Assembly (NCBI GenBank): GCA_947378305.1
Contig: CANCJJ010000002.1
Coordinates: 62,001-126,000, forward strand
DNA length: 64,000 nt
Origin: Phenylobacterium aquaticum
Lineage (GTDB): Bacteria > Pseudomonadota > Alphaproteobacteria > Caulobacterales > Caulobacteraceae
Direction: 5' to 3'
This document shows, one piece after another, positions 16,697 to 24,815 of this stretch (its first letter is position 1; every line of letters begins with the position of its first letter). The notes under the pieces are model-generated. The model was not told the DNA's origin, ran no database searches, and saw nothing but the letters and a program-made list of their open reading frames with translations. A program made the translations under genes and the position numbers.

Positions 16697-17941
16697 TTAG
16701 CGGACACCCTCAGCGGAGAGTCGGCTAAGCATTTCCTCGCCTGTGCGCTGAGCCGCCTGCTGGACAGCATTGACGCGGGCGAGGTTCGGATTTGAATTGC
16801 TGGCCGACGCATCCTTCTGGATGCTGCCGATCGTCTCCGGAAACTGCTCACTTATATCCCAGATTTTGGCCCGCAAAATAACACTGTATTGCGGCGAGCC
16901 GGTGACGCTGTCCGTCTGGGTGCCATCTAAGAGTGCGTCACCAATAGCGAGATAGGTGAAGCCGCAACTGCGCGCCGCGTTGATGATGGCCGTGCGCGTC
17001 ACTGTGCTCAAATCGTCGGCCTTGGCTCCGTATTGCTTGGCGATCAGGTCGGGATCCGGGCCAGGGCATGAACTGATAATGTCGGAATAGCTGACGATTT
17101 TCGCGCCCGCATTTTTGAAGACGTCCGTCAGGCTCGCATTCAGTTCCTCAGGCGAGGCGCTGCGATATTTAAAGTCGGCCGCCTTGTTGATCGTTCGGCC
17201 CTTAGACTGCTCTGTCTGGGACTCGCTTATGTTGACTTCCGCTGTACGATTGACAGACGCGGTGGCGCTGCCGCGGGCCTGCTGTCTCTCGCTATAGCTA
17301 TCGTTGATCTTCCCTGCCGATTCGCCATAGCCCTCGGAGCCTGTTGTCCTTTCCCGAGTATCGGACTTGTAGGACCCACTGAGCTTATCGCTGGCGGTAA
17401 CGCCGGCGCGCGCTGAAGCTGAGGAAGAGCGCTCGATATTCGGGTCATAAATGGCGGTTCCGGCCACTTCCCTGACGATAAAGAAAGTCGCAAGCCGCAG
17501 GCGGGGCTTCCCGGAGACAGGCGCTGTCACCCCAGACGTGCGGATCACATTATCAATGCTGATCTGAACATCTTGCTGATTGCAATCAAACCGAAAGCGC
17601 GCCGACATGAGCTTGAGTTTTTTGTCGGCGATCTGGTCAACCGTCATGATTTGGCAACTGGCGCGAAGGTCGTTGGCGATCATTGTATTTTGATCAGCAT
17701 TCAGATTTCGCACCTTAAGGCCGATATCGGGACGCATCTTTATGACGCGCCACGCGTTTTTCACGGCCTCCCCTTTGGCGCGATCAAGGCCTTCGATGAT
17801 GCCCTTGCTGCTGGTTGATTCAAGCGCGACCTCTCCAGAGACAACGATTTGAATCGATTGCACCTGAGCCATGGAGGTGGATGCGCCCATGCCAACAGTG
17901 GCGAAGGCTAAAGACGCGAAGAGAATTTTAGCCCGCGACAT
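16697..17941 (-). CDS. Exported protein with FlgT-N/LPP20-like N-terminal region
   Basis: From the ATG at 17941 (AGGA nine bases upstream) the product has 414 residues and a signal peptide (LFASLAFATVGMGASTSMAQ). The mature N-terminus (IQIVVSGEVALES, then GLDRAKGEAVKNAWRVI) resembles the opening strand and helix of FlgT-N/LPP20 domains. Residues about 175-260 are a low-complexity Ser/Gly/Glu-rich linker. The C-terminal part (270-405) contains two cysteines and a strand-rich fold that may be a second such domain. It sits 36 bp from the FlgT-like lipoprotein gene in the same operon, so the two probably act together at the outer membrane. No defined family can be given. Confidence 0.6.
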   Translation of the reverse strand: MSRAKILFASLAFATVGMGASTSMAQVQSIQIVVSGEVALESTSSKGIIEGLDRAKGEAVKNAWRVIKMRPDIGLKVRNLNADQNTMIANDLRASCQIMTVDQIADKKLKLMSARFRFDCNQQDVQISIDNVIRTSGVTAPVSGKPRLRLATFFIVREVAGTAIYDPNIERSSSASARAGVTASDKLSGSYKSDTRERTTGSEGYGESAGKINDSYSERQQARGSATASVNRTAEVNISESQTEQSKGRTINKAADFKYRSASPEELNASLTDVFKNAGAKIVSYSDIISSCPGPDPDLIAKQYGAKADDLSTVTRTAIINAARSCGFTYLAIGDALLDGTQTDSVTGSPQYSVILRAKIWDISEQFPETIGSIQKDASASNSNPNLARVNAVQQAAQRTGEEMLSRLSAEGVR

Positions 17942-17987
17942 GGTCAATTTTCCTGAATGGTTTGAGACGGTAGTGACACCAGTTAAA

Positions 17988-18629
17988 TCAGAGTGAGGCT
18001 AGGAGGGCGTCGCCTTCCTTGGAAACGTCCTGAAATCCGTTCGCGCCACCCAATTCGAGCGTTTTATAGGCCTTTGAAGCTTCCATGACCTGGACAAGAG
18101 ACTCTGTCACCGTGCTGGCTTGCGCGGCGAGCACAACCCCAATCACGATCTTCTCAAGGGTGCTGCAATCGCAATTCAGCGCTGCCGCGGTACCTGAAAC
18201 TATGGCCGCCAGCATTCCAACCTTGGCAACTGCAAACTGAGCATCGGCCTTTTCTGCCAATTCCTTTTGGCGCGCGCTGGGTACCGCGCCATAGGCTTGC
18301 AGCTCGTAGATATCGCTCTGGAGCGCTGCACTGGCCTGGGTGAAGGTTTTTACACCATCAGCACCGCCGAGGGTTCCGCTTGAAAAATCATTAGCCAAAC
18401 GATTGTACTTCTGTGCCTGAGCCCCAAAGCCTACGGCTTCATAATAGTTGGCCGCCGCCTTTATGGCCTGGGATTGTGAGACCGTGAGGGCTCCATAGAA
18501 GATGATTAGGGCTGTTTCCTGCCCGCCAGCTCTTGCAGGGACCGCGCAGGCGAGGGCGGGGCCTGCAATCAAAACTGAAAGGGTAAGGACCTTTAGGCGT
18601 TTCCAGAGATAATTGATCGGCATAATCAT
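17988..18629 (-). CDS. Small exported protein of unknown function
   Basis: The 213 residues begin with a signal peptide (VLTLSVLIAGPALACAVPARA) and are otherwise helical and alanine-rich. A CDCSTLEKIVIGVVLAAQA segment near 155-172 brings two nearby cysteines and a hydrophobic helix. No family is recognised. The start codon overlaps the stop of the upstream gene (ATGA at 18626-18629), so translation is coupled. As the second gene of the exported operon it could be a small periplasmic partner or pore-associated protein; that is inference. Confidence 0.55.
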   Translation of the reverse strand: MIMPINYLWKRLKVLTLSVLIAGPALACAVPARAGGQETALIIFYGALTVSQSQAIKAAANYYEAVGFGAQAQKYNRLANDFSSGTLGGADGVKTFTQASAALQSDIYELQAYGAVPSARQKELAEKADAQFAVAKVGMLAAIVSGTAAALNCDCSTLEKIVIGVVLAAQASTVTESLVQVMEASKAYKTLELGGANGFQDVSKEGDALLASL

Positions 18630-19963
18630 TTCGCCTTTTCCTTGTCATTTACGGCTGTGACCAGCATGGTTTCCGTAATCAACTTCTTCCACGACTTAGC
18701 GACTGTAGAATTATCTCGTGCTTTCTTGTCAGTAATGCTGGCTGACATATGAGATTTTACCCACTTTTTATCCTGCGTGGTGTAATTATTTAGAAGTTCC
18801 TGAATGAAACTAGAGCTAAGTTTCTCATATTGTCCGTAACTATTGATTTCGCGATCGCCTGTAAAGCGCAAAGACCGGGCATATTTGAAGGCTCGCTCGT
18901 CGAGAATTTTGCCGCCCCTGACAAGTTCGTTTTCTACGACCTGACTTTCGACCGCAACAATCTGGGTTATGTAACGGCCTCCATAGTCTAGCTCGGTCTG
19001 AACCGTGCCCCGGCTTTGGTCGGCCAGCTCTGACAAAGCGTGCTGGACCTTGCCGCTGGCCAAAACATCCACTTTAAGGCGTAGCTCATAGGAAGGGTCT
19101 GGCAGGCCCATAGAGACCTGATTGGTGCCAAGGCATTCCGGGATGTTTGCGATATATTGGCTGGAAGGTTTGCCATCACCACTTGCCCCGAATACGACGG
19201 GCACGATTGGTTTTTTGAAGGTCTTGGCCAACAGCGCTTCATATTTCACCGTCAGGTTGCGCGAGAAGGCCTCAGGAGACTGCTGGGGCGTTGATCGTGC
19301 CGTCATCAGCTCTGTCTTTGCGGCGTCTGACAAAACCACGGGTGCGACAGCAAGGGAGCCGCGGATGTCTTCGTTTATCGGGATTTCGCTGACCGAGCCC
19401 ACCCACCGGGAGAGGGCCGAGCTGGGATCCGAAAAGCCATTGAATATCTTTGCGTAGGCAGCGCTGATTTCTAAGGACGTAGGTGAGTGCGTATAGGATT
19501 CATTGTAGTTGATAATCGAAGGGATGACGGCCTTTATCTTTAACGCAGAAACATCGAATAAAATCGTATTTATACCAAATGAGTAAGAAACATTGTAGTG
19601 TTTCGTATTATCGCGTGGATCAATATAAGATTGAACATCTGTATTTTCTGGTGTTAATACGTGCACCAGTCCAAGCCCGCTTTCTTTACCTTTTGCATCT
19701 TCTTTGGATGTTAAATTTATATTCCAATTTATGTTTTTATAAGACTGAAAAGATTCTGAGTAGAATTTAGACTGATTTTTATAGATTTTTATAAGATTCG
19801 GACTGGAATTTGTGAAATCATTCGCTGCGCCCTGCAAGCCTAGACCACAATATCTGACATCAAATTTAGTAGAATCCTGCGCATGTGCGCTTCCAAACAT
19901 CAGAATACTTATAATTGTTGAATTTTTTATTAATACAGAATATCTCTGTAGTGTCGTTCCCAT
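18626..19963 (-). CDS. Exported protein of unknown function, AT-rich 5' half
   Basis: The ATG at 19963 is preceded by GGGGGGCGAA and opens a signal peptide (IKNSTIISILMFGSAHAQ), giving 445 residues; an ATG at 19990 is the alternative. The N-terminal half is rich in Asn, Ser, Tyr and Ile and its DNA is clearly AT-richer than the surroundings, pointing to transfer. The C-terminal half (300-445) is charged and helical. No motif is recognised. It is the first gene of the four-gene operon and overlaps the second by 4 bp. It probably works in the envelope with the FlgT-like lipoprotein. Confidence 0.55.
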   Translation of the reverse strand: MGTTLQRYSVLIKNSTIISILMFGSAHAQDSTKFDVRYCGLGLQGAANDFTNSSPNLIKIYKNQSKFYSESFQSYKNINWNINLTSKEDAKGKESGLGLVHVLTPENTDVQSYIDPRDNTKHYNVSYSFGINTILFDVSALKIKAVIPSIINYNESYTHSPTSLEISAAYAKIFNGFSDPSSALSRWVGSVSEIPINEDIRGSLAVAPVVLSDAAKTELMTARSTPQQSPEAFSRNLTVKYEALLAKTFKKPIVPVVFGASGDGKPSSQYIANIPECLGTNQVSMGLPDPSYELRLKVDVLASGKVQHALSELADQSRGTVQTELDYGGRYITQIVAVESQVVENELVRGGKILDERAFKYARSLRFTGDREINSYGQYEKLSSSFIQELLNNYTTQDKKWVKSHMSASITDKKARDNSTVAKSWKKLITETMLVTAVNDKEKAK

Positions 19964-20080
19964 TTCGCCCCCCAAAAGCGCCATTTTCAATGTCGGGTTT
20001 TGGCCCCGATCCGAGCGCGAAGTTCAATTCAGGTTTACTGTGACGGGCGTAATCCCGGGGGTCAACTGGGTGAGGGACTC

Positions 20081-20153
20081 TTCCAGGTTCGAGACGTTGA
20101 GTTCGGGAATGACCCTGGGGGAATTCGCCTCCATCATGCGCGCATATTGCGTC
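20081..20153 (-). pseudogene. Decayed copy of the 5' end of the VOC gene
   Basis: On the minus strand this reads SPRVIPELNVSNLEESL, against SPRVIPELDVSNLEGSL in the intact VOC gene. DNA similarity covers 15150-15222 versus 20081-20153, including the identical block TTCCAGGTTCGAGACG, weakens towards the start-codon side, and ends at GCGTC in both. The rest of the gene is missing. Same orientation as the intact copy, so the FlgT-like operon lies between direct repeats of the VOC 5' end. Immediately beyond 20153 the sequence becomes an IS6-like transposase fragment. Confidence 0.7.
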
Positions 20154-20239
20154 CTGCACCGCACCGCCTGGCGGATCACGTCCGGCGGGAACCGGTGACG
20201 TTTGAAAGACAGCGGAGCCGCGCATTCGTTTCCTGCCAC
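20154..20239 (-). mobile_element. IS6-family transposase N-terminal remnant
   Basis: Minus-strand translation gives PLSFKRHRFPPDVIRQAVR, which matches the conserved opening of IS6/IS240-type transposases (HRFPxDxIxxAV). It breaks off after this point where VOC-like sequence begins. No terminal repeats can be identified. A second IS6-type fragment in the same orientation lies at 30186-30323, on the other side of the sugar cluster. Confidence 0.55.
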
Positions 20240-20296
20240 CCACCGGGCGGGGCCATATCGGAGACAAGTTCGCGGGTTAGACTGCCAGCCCCGCGG

Positions 20297-21124
20297 CTAA
20301 GCCAGGAAGGCCCGGACGACCGAGAGAAAGGCGAGGAAGTTTTCCCGCCGGATGTTGTGTCCGGCGCCCTTAATCTGGGCGCTGCGAATGTTCGCATTGA
20401 TCGCGCTCGCCTCCGCCGCGAGGTCAGGCGTGACAAGGCCTCCCCGGTCGGGTTCGCCGTAGATCAGCAAGGTCGGGACCGCGATCTTGGCAAGACTGTC
20501 CTGCCAGGGCTGGCCGTAGGTCGGCATGGCCAATGGATCCACTTGTCTCTTGGCCTCCGCCCAGGCGTCAAACTCGTCCTCGTGCCAGGTGGGCGAAGTC
20601 GCCCGCCCCAAGGCGACAAGCTCCGCGTCGGTCATTTCCCGGAAACTGTCCACCTGACGGCGAAAACGGTTCAGGCGCGCCTCGGCAGCGGACGGTTCAG
20701 CGACCGCCAGAAGGGGCGGATCCTCCAGGATGACTTTCGAGATCCGGTCCGGAAAGGCGTTGGCATAGGCCGCAGTTGACCGCGCACCGACCGAGTGGCC
20801 GATCACCACTGGCTGGACCAGACCGAGCGCCTCAATGGCATCAGCGATATCGAGGGCTGGATCGTGCGGGTCTGCATCGTTGATCCGCGAGCTGTTGCCG
20901 TGTCCGCGGGCGTCCAGCATGATGACGTCGAAATCCGGGGCCATCGCGGCGGCAAAACGGCTCCAGCACAGGCCATTGTCAGTGAGGCCGTGAGACAGAA
21001 CCATCGGTGGACCGCGGCCGCCCGTTTGGTGGTAGGCCAGGCTGCCGCCAGCCACGGGCACAGTTCCGGCGCGCCAGGTGGCGGCGAGGGCGCGGCCTGC
21101 CCCGGTGGTCCCGCTACCAGGCAT
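20297..21124 (-). CDS. Alpha/beta hydrolase
   Basis: The frame stays open to 21442, but the part above 21124 is the antisense of nothing real and overlaps the reductase gene, so the ATG at 21124 is used (276 residues, 11 bp overlap with the upstream gene). Fold features follow in order: VLSHGLTDNGLCW (oxyanion HG), LDARGHGNSS, GHSVGARS nucleophile elbow, LIYGEPDRGG for the acid, and GAGHNIRRE for the histidine. Such enzymes cleave esters or C-C bonds in the cytoplasm. It is last of five minus-strand genes in the sugar cluster, perhaps removing acyl or aryl groups from glycosides. Substrate not evident. Confidence 0.85.
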   Translation of the reverse strand: MPGSGTTGAGRALAATWRAGTVPVAGGSLAYHQTGGRGPPMVLSHGLTDNGLCWSRFAAAMAPDFDVIMLDARGHGNSSRINDADPHDPALDIADAIEALGLVQPVVIGHSVGARSTAAYANAFPDRISKVILEDPPLLAVAEPSAAEARLNRFRRQVDSFREMTDAELVALGRATSPTWHEDEFDAWAEAKRQVDPLAMPTYGQPWQDSLAKIAVPTLLIYGEPDRGGLVTPDLAAEASAINANIRSAQIKGAGHNIRRENFLAFLSVVRAFLA

Positions 21125-22079
21125 AGGCTTCGGGGGCCGGGCCGCAGGCCGGGAAGATGGAGTCGATCCTGCCCAGAGTCTCTTGGTCCAGCTCAAGGCC
21201 CGACACATGCGCAACCGAGCGCAGCTGCTCGCGGCTTCTTGGCCCGACGATGGTGGCCGCGACGCCGTCCTGCCTGAGCAGCCATGCAAGTGCCACCGCG
21301 CTGCTGGATTGACCAAGATCGGCGCTGAGGTCGTCGAACCGGGCGAGCTGCTCCGCCCGACCAGCCCTTGCCGTCCTGACTTGATCCGACTGGCGCCGTC
21401 CGTCCTGCTCGAAGGAGGTGCCGGCCAGGAGACCGCTGGCAAGTGGGCTCCAGGCGATCAGGCCTAGCCCGTACTCCCTGCAGGCCGGGAGCACTTCCAG
21501 TTCGACGCGGCGCTCGACCAGGTTGTACAGGCTCTGTTCTGACACCAAGCCAAGGGCGTGCCGGGCGATGGCCTTCTCGCTGGCCTGGGCGATCTTCCAA
21601 CCTGGGAAGTTGCTGGAGCCAACATAGGTGATCTTGCCCTGAGCGATCAGGCGATCGGTTGCCTGCCAGATTTCCTCCATCGGCGCGGACCGATCGATGT
21701 GGTGCAGCTGGTAGAGATCGATGTGGTCCACGCCGAGACGTCGGAGGCTGGCGTCGCACGCCATCTGGATGTGGCGCGCCGACAGGCCCTTGTCATTGAC
21801 GTCCTCCGACATCGGCTCGTGGACCTTGGTCGCCAACACGATCCGGTCTCGCCGCCCCCGGTCCTGGGCAAACCATTTGCCGAGTATGGATTCGGTCGTC
21901 CCGACCCCGAGGTGTCCACCGTATTGGTTGGCGGTGTCGACGAAGTTGATACCCATCTCCACCGCGTCGCCGAGGATGGCGAAGCTCTCCGCCTCCGACG
22001 TTCGCGGCCCGAAGTTCATGGTCCCGAGACAGAGTTCGCTCACCTTCAGCGCTGTACGGCCTAGCCGACGATACTTCAT
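21114..22079 (-). CDS. Aldo/keto reductase
   Basis: A 321-residue TIM-barrel reductase. The catalytic tetrad is visible as D48 and Y53 (FVDTANQYGG), K85 (VLATKV) and H126/H127 (YQLHHID). SSNFPGWKIAQA and the C-terminal VGPRSREQL provide the NADPH-binding loops. The group is that of YajO/Tas-like and yeast-type sugar aldehyde reductases. These use NADPH to reduce aldehydes or ketones, including keto-sugars. It overlaps the hydrolase gene by 11 bp and is 22 bp from the PhyH gene, so it is in one operon. A role in reducing 3-keto-sugar intermediates would suit the cluster but is inferred. Confidence 0.9.
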   Translation of the reverse strand: MKYRRLGRTALKVSELCLGTMNFGPRTSEAESFAILGDAVEMGINFVDTANQYGGHLGVGTTESILGKWFAQDRGRRDRIVLATKVHEPMSEDVNDKGLSARHIQMACDASLRRLGVDHIDLYQLHHIDRSAPMEEIWQATDRLIAQGKITYVGSSNFPGWKIAQASEKAIARHALGLVSEQSLYNLVERRVELEVLPACREYGLGLIAWSPLASGLLAGTSFEQDGRRQSDQVRTARAGRAEQLARFDDLSADLGQSSSAVALAWLLRQDGVAATIVGPRSREQLRSVAHVSGLELDQETLGRIDSIFPACGPAPEAYAW

Positions 22080-22101
22080 GAGGTTGCTCCGCCGGACCGT
22101 T

Positions 22102-23046
22102 TCATGGGGCTCGCAGGGTCGCGCCGGTCATCAAGGCCTCACCGGAATCGGCGACGCAAAACCGCGCCAGATACTGCGCCCGCTCCGACAGTCCCCGGTA
22201 GTCGCTCCAGGAGATGCCCGGCACCATCGGCTCGCGGAACCAGGGCGCGTAGAATTCGAGGTTGGGGATGGCGCGCATGGCGTCCGAGACGTTGGGCGTG
22301 CCGCCATGCCAGGCGCGCACGTCGCGCACCATGATCGCGCCCGCGGGCGCGGGGCATACCGTGCTGAGCCGCATCCATTCAGGTTCGTCTGCCAGGTTGG
22401 GGATTGGCGTCCTCGACTTTTGGGTCCCCGGAATCTGACGCGTCGGTCCATTGAGGCGGTTGACCTCCTGGGGCAGGAAATTCACGCAGACATAGGGGCA
22501 GGGCAGGTCCCGGATGGTCATCTGACCTGTCGGGTCGTGGAAGGCGCTGAAGGGGGTCTTCGCGCCGTCCTGCCAGTCGCGGATGTCGGAATGAAGGGGC
22601 TGGTATTCCACCGCGCCGGGAAGACAGAAGTCGCCACTTGCCGCCCGGAGCGCATAGTCGGGAGATCCGAAGATGGCCGTGACAACCTCGCTCACGAGCT
22701 GAACTTCGAGCAGCATCTGCCATTCAGGCCGGTGCAGTTGGCTGCGGGTGAGGCTCGAACCGCCGAAGGAATAGCGGTGCGACCCACGGTTGCCGGCGCG
22801 GCCCTTGTCCAGCTCCAGGACTTCGGCGGCCACCTCCTTGCATCCCTTGGCGAGGATCTCGACCTGCTCGCTGTTCAAGACATCGGCGATGACCACGAAG
22901 CCGTCGCGACGAAAAAGCTCAACCGCACGCCGGAGGTCCTTCGGCTGCAGGATTTCCAGACCCTTGATGCCGTTTTCGGCTTCTAGTCGGGCGCGCAGAG
23001 TGGCGATCTCATTGGTGTCCGCGTCTACACCTGCATTGTCAGACAT
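22102..23046 (-). CDS. Phytanoyl-CoA dioxygenase (PhyH) family protein
   Basis: The ATG at 23046 has GGAG upstream and gives 314 residues; the frame runs further to 23148 but without coding character. Metal ligands appear as H-x-D in YQPLHSDIRDW and a distal histidine in AWHGGTPN, with VCVNFLPQEVNRLNGPT between, as in PhyH oxygenases. It should hydroxylate its substrate using Fe(II), O2 and 2-oxoglutarate. It is different in layout from the PhyH gene at 4167, lacking the N-terminal extension. Within the sugar cluster it may act on the aglycone or sugar; no direct evidence. Confidence 0.85.
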   Translation of the reverse strand: MSDNAGVDADTNEIATLRARLEAENGIKGLEILQPKDLRRAVELFRRDGFVVIADVLNSEQVEILAKGCKEVAAEVLELDKGRAGNRGSHRYSFGGSSLTRSQLHRPEWQMLLEVQLVSEVVTAIFGSPDYALRAASGDFCLPGAVEYQPLHSDIRDWQDGAKTPFSAFHDPTGQMTIRDLPCPYVCVNFLPQEVNRLNGPTRQIPGTQKSRTPIPNLADEPEWMRLSTVCPAPAGAIMVRDVRAWHGGTPNVSDAMRAIPNLEFYAPWFREPMVPGISWSDYRGLSERAQYLARFCVADSGEALMTGATLRAP

Positions 23047-23101
23047 TGAAAGCTCCGTGAAGTGTCGTTTCTGGCCGGTGCCGCGGGCCCGCCGACCTGG
23101 C

Positions 23102-24655
23102 TCATCGCGCGGGGCTCGCACGCCCAAGCGCCAAAGCAATCTCGGCATGCCGTGCGCGGGTGATGTTGTAGGCGGCCAAGATTACCAGGGACACGATGGC
23201 GATCACCGCTGCGACCGGCCCCCAGATCAGCACCAGCCTCACCTGCATGTCGTGGGTCAGGACCGCACCGACCGACCGGCCGACGTCCTTGGGAAAATGC
23301 ACCAGGTCCAGAGCGACGCCGGCCGCCATGACCCCCAGCCCCGTCGCCGCCTTCCCGGCGAACCCGAGGCCGGCGAAATAGAGGCCTTCGCGGCGGCGGC
23401 CGAACAGGTGCTCGTGCTCGTCGGCGGCGTCGGCCATCATCGACGGATAGGCCACCGATACGAAACCCGTGCCTATGCCGGCCACGAACGAATTGATCTG
23501 CATCGGCAGAAGGGCGGCGTCACCCAGCGGGGTATAGACTCCGGCCAACATCAGGCCCTGCAGAACCAGCCAGTTGAGGATTAACAGGCCGAACCCAAAG
23601 ACCACGACGTTCTTCTTTTCCATCACCTTCTGAAGCATAGGGGCCCCCGTGACGCCCAGCAGTATGCCGACCATGTAGGCGTAGCCGATGAACTGAATGA
23701 GCTCGCTCTTCATGCGCCAGACAAAAATGAAGGCGTGATTGTTGAGGCTGGCGTTCAGTCCGGTCGCCACGAACAGGATGACCGCGGAGATGAAAAGCAG
23801 CCTGAAAGAGCGGTTGCCGAAGATTTCGGCAACTTCACCCGGCAGCCGCTTCCACATGGCACCCGGTGCCTGTTCCGGCTGAGGCAGGCGCGCGGCGTAG
23901 CGCCAAACACCCAGGCAGCACAGGACCATACACACAAGCAGCAGGCCGGCCACCGACCAGCCGAACCCGGGATAGCCTTCCGGCCGCTGGAGGCCCCCGT
24001 GGGCGAAGAACAAGGAATAGCCGGTCGCGGTGATCATTACGGCCGTCACCAGGCCGGCCACTGCGCGATACATGACCACGCTGGTGCGTTCCGCGTAGTC
24101 GCTCGTCATTTCCGCACCCAGGGCAATGTAGGGAACGTTGAACAGGGAAATGGTGCTGCGCGCGGCAACCGACATGACTGTCAGCCAGCCGAAAAGGCCG
24201 CTCTGCCCCAAGCCCGCGGGCGGCGAGAACAGCAGCCCTACCGAGAGCGCGACCAGCGGTGCCGCCAGGATCATCAGCGGGATGCGCCGCCCCAGCCGGG
24301 ATTTGAGATTGTCCGACCAGGAGCCGACCACGGTGTCCACCACGGCGTCGAAGGCCAGGCTCACCGCGAGCGCCGCACCGACGAGCGCCCCGGACAGGCC
24401 CAGGACGGCTGAATAGTAGAAAAAGACGAAGCCGATCGCCGTGTCGAACCCGCCGCTCTGGACCGCCTGGCCGAGACTGTAGGCCAGCTTCACCGGCAGT
24501 GAGGGCCTGGCGACAGAAGTCTGTCCCACTTGGCGCGCGGAAACATCGAAGTCCGGCAATTGCTCTTCCCTATCCTGGCCACGGATTGCTTCCGCGGGTC
24601 CAGCCTTCTCGTCAGGCTCGCCCCGTGGGCGGTTGACGCCCCTAGTCATCCACAT
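23102..24655 (-). CDS. MFS sugar transporter of the GPH (MelB-like) group
   Basis: The 517-residue product has about 12 membrane segments. The first helix KLAYSLGQAVQSGGFDTAIGF and the following DAVVDTVVGSWSDNLKSRLGRRIP (cation-binding helix and the DxxxGxxxDxxxxRxGRR loop) identify the glycoside-pentoside-hexuronide:cation symporter family. The N-terminal ~45 residues are polar. The ATG at 24655 follows TAGGGA. It is first of the minus-strand half of the cluster, facing the isomerase genes across a 160 bp gap. It probably brings in the glycoside or sugar used by the cluster, with Na+ or H+. Confidence 0.88.
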   Translation of the reverse strand: MWMTRGVNRPRGEPDEKAGPAEAIRGQDREEQLPDFDVSARQVGQTSVARPSLPVKLAYSLGQAVQSGGFDTAIGFVFFYYSAVLGLSGALVGAALAVSLAFDAVVDTVVGSWSDNLKSRLGRRIPLMILAAPLVALSVGLLFSPPAGLGQSGLFGWLTVMSVAARSTISLFNVPYIALGAEMTSDYAERTSVVMYRAVAGLVTAVMITATGYSLFFAHGGLQRPEGYPGFGWSVAGLLLVCMVLCCLGVWRYAARLPQPEQAPGAMWKRLPGEVAEIFGNRSFRLLFISAVILFVATGLNASLNNHAFIFVWRMKSELIQFIGYAYMVGILLGVTGAPMLQKVMEKKNVVVFGFGLLILNWLVLQGLMLAGVYTPLGDAALLPMQINSFVAGIGTGFVSVAYPSMMADAADEHEHLFGRRREGLYFAGLGFAGKAATGLGVMAAGVALDLVHFPKDVGRSVGAVLTHDMQVRLVLIWGPVAAVIAIVSLVILAAYNITRARHAEIALALGRASPAR

Positions 24656-24815
24656 ATATCCCTATTTTTGCACGTTTGGCCAGTCCGGCGGCCGCCTGTG
24701 TCACCGGTGCCCCTGGAGAGAGGAAATTGCCTTTGCTCCTTTCCCAAACGAACGCGGGTTTCGCGAGCTCGCCGGGATAACCGGCAGAGCCAAAAAGCAG
24801 GATTGGGAGGACGAT
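24656..24815. promoter_or_regulatory. Divergent promoter region of the sugar cluster
   Basis: The 160 bp between the transporter (minus) and the first isomerase-like gene (plus) must hold promoters for both halves. GGGAGG at 24805-24810 serves the TTG start at 24816. Short inverted elements (for example CGCCGG/CCGGCG-like) are present but no regulator site can be named. No regulator gene lies in the cluster. Confidence 0.4.

Noticed and set aside
21125-21442. N-terminal extension of the alpha/beta hydrolase
   Set aside because: It overlaps the aldo/keto reductase coding sequence and has no hydrolase features; the ATG at 21124 fits.
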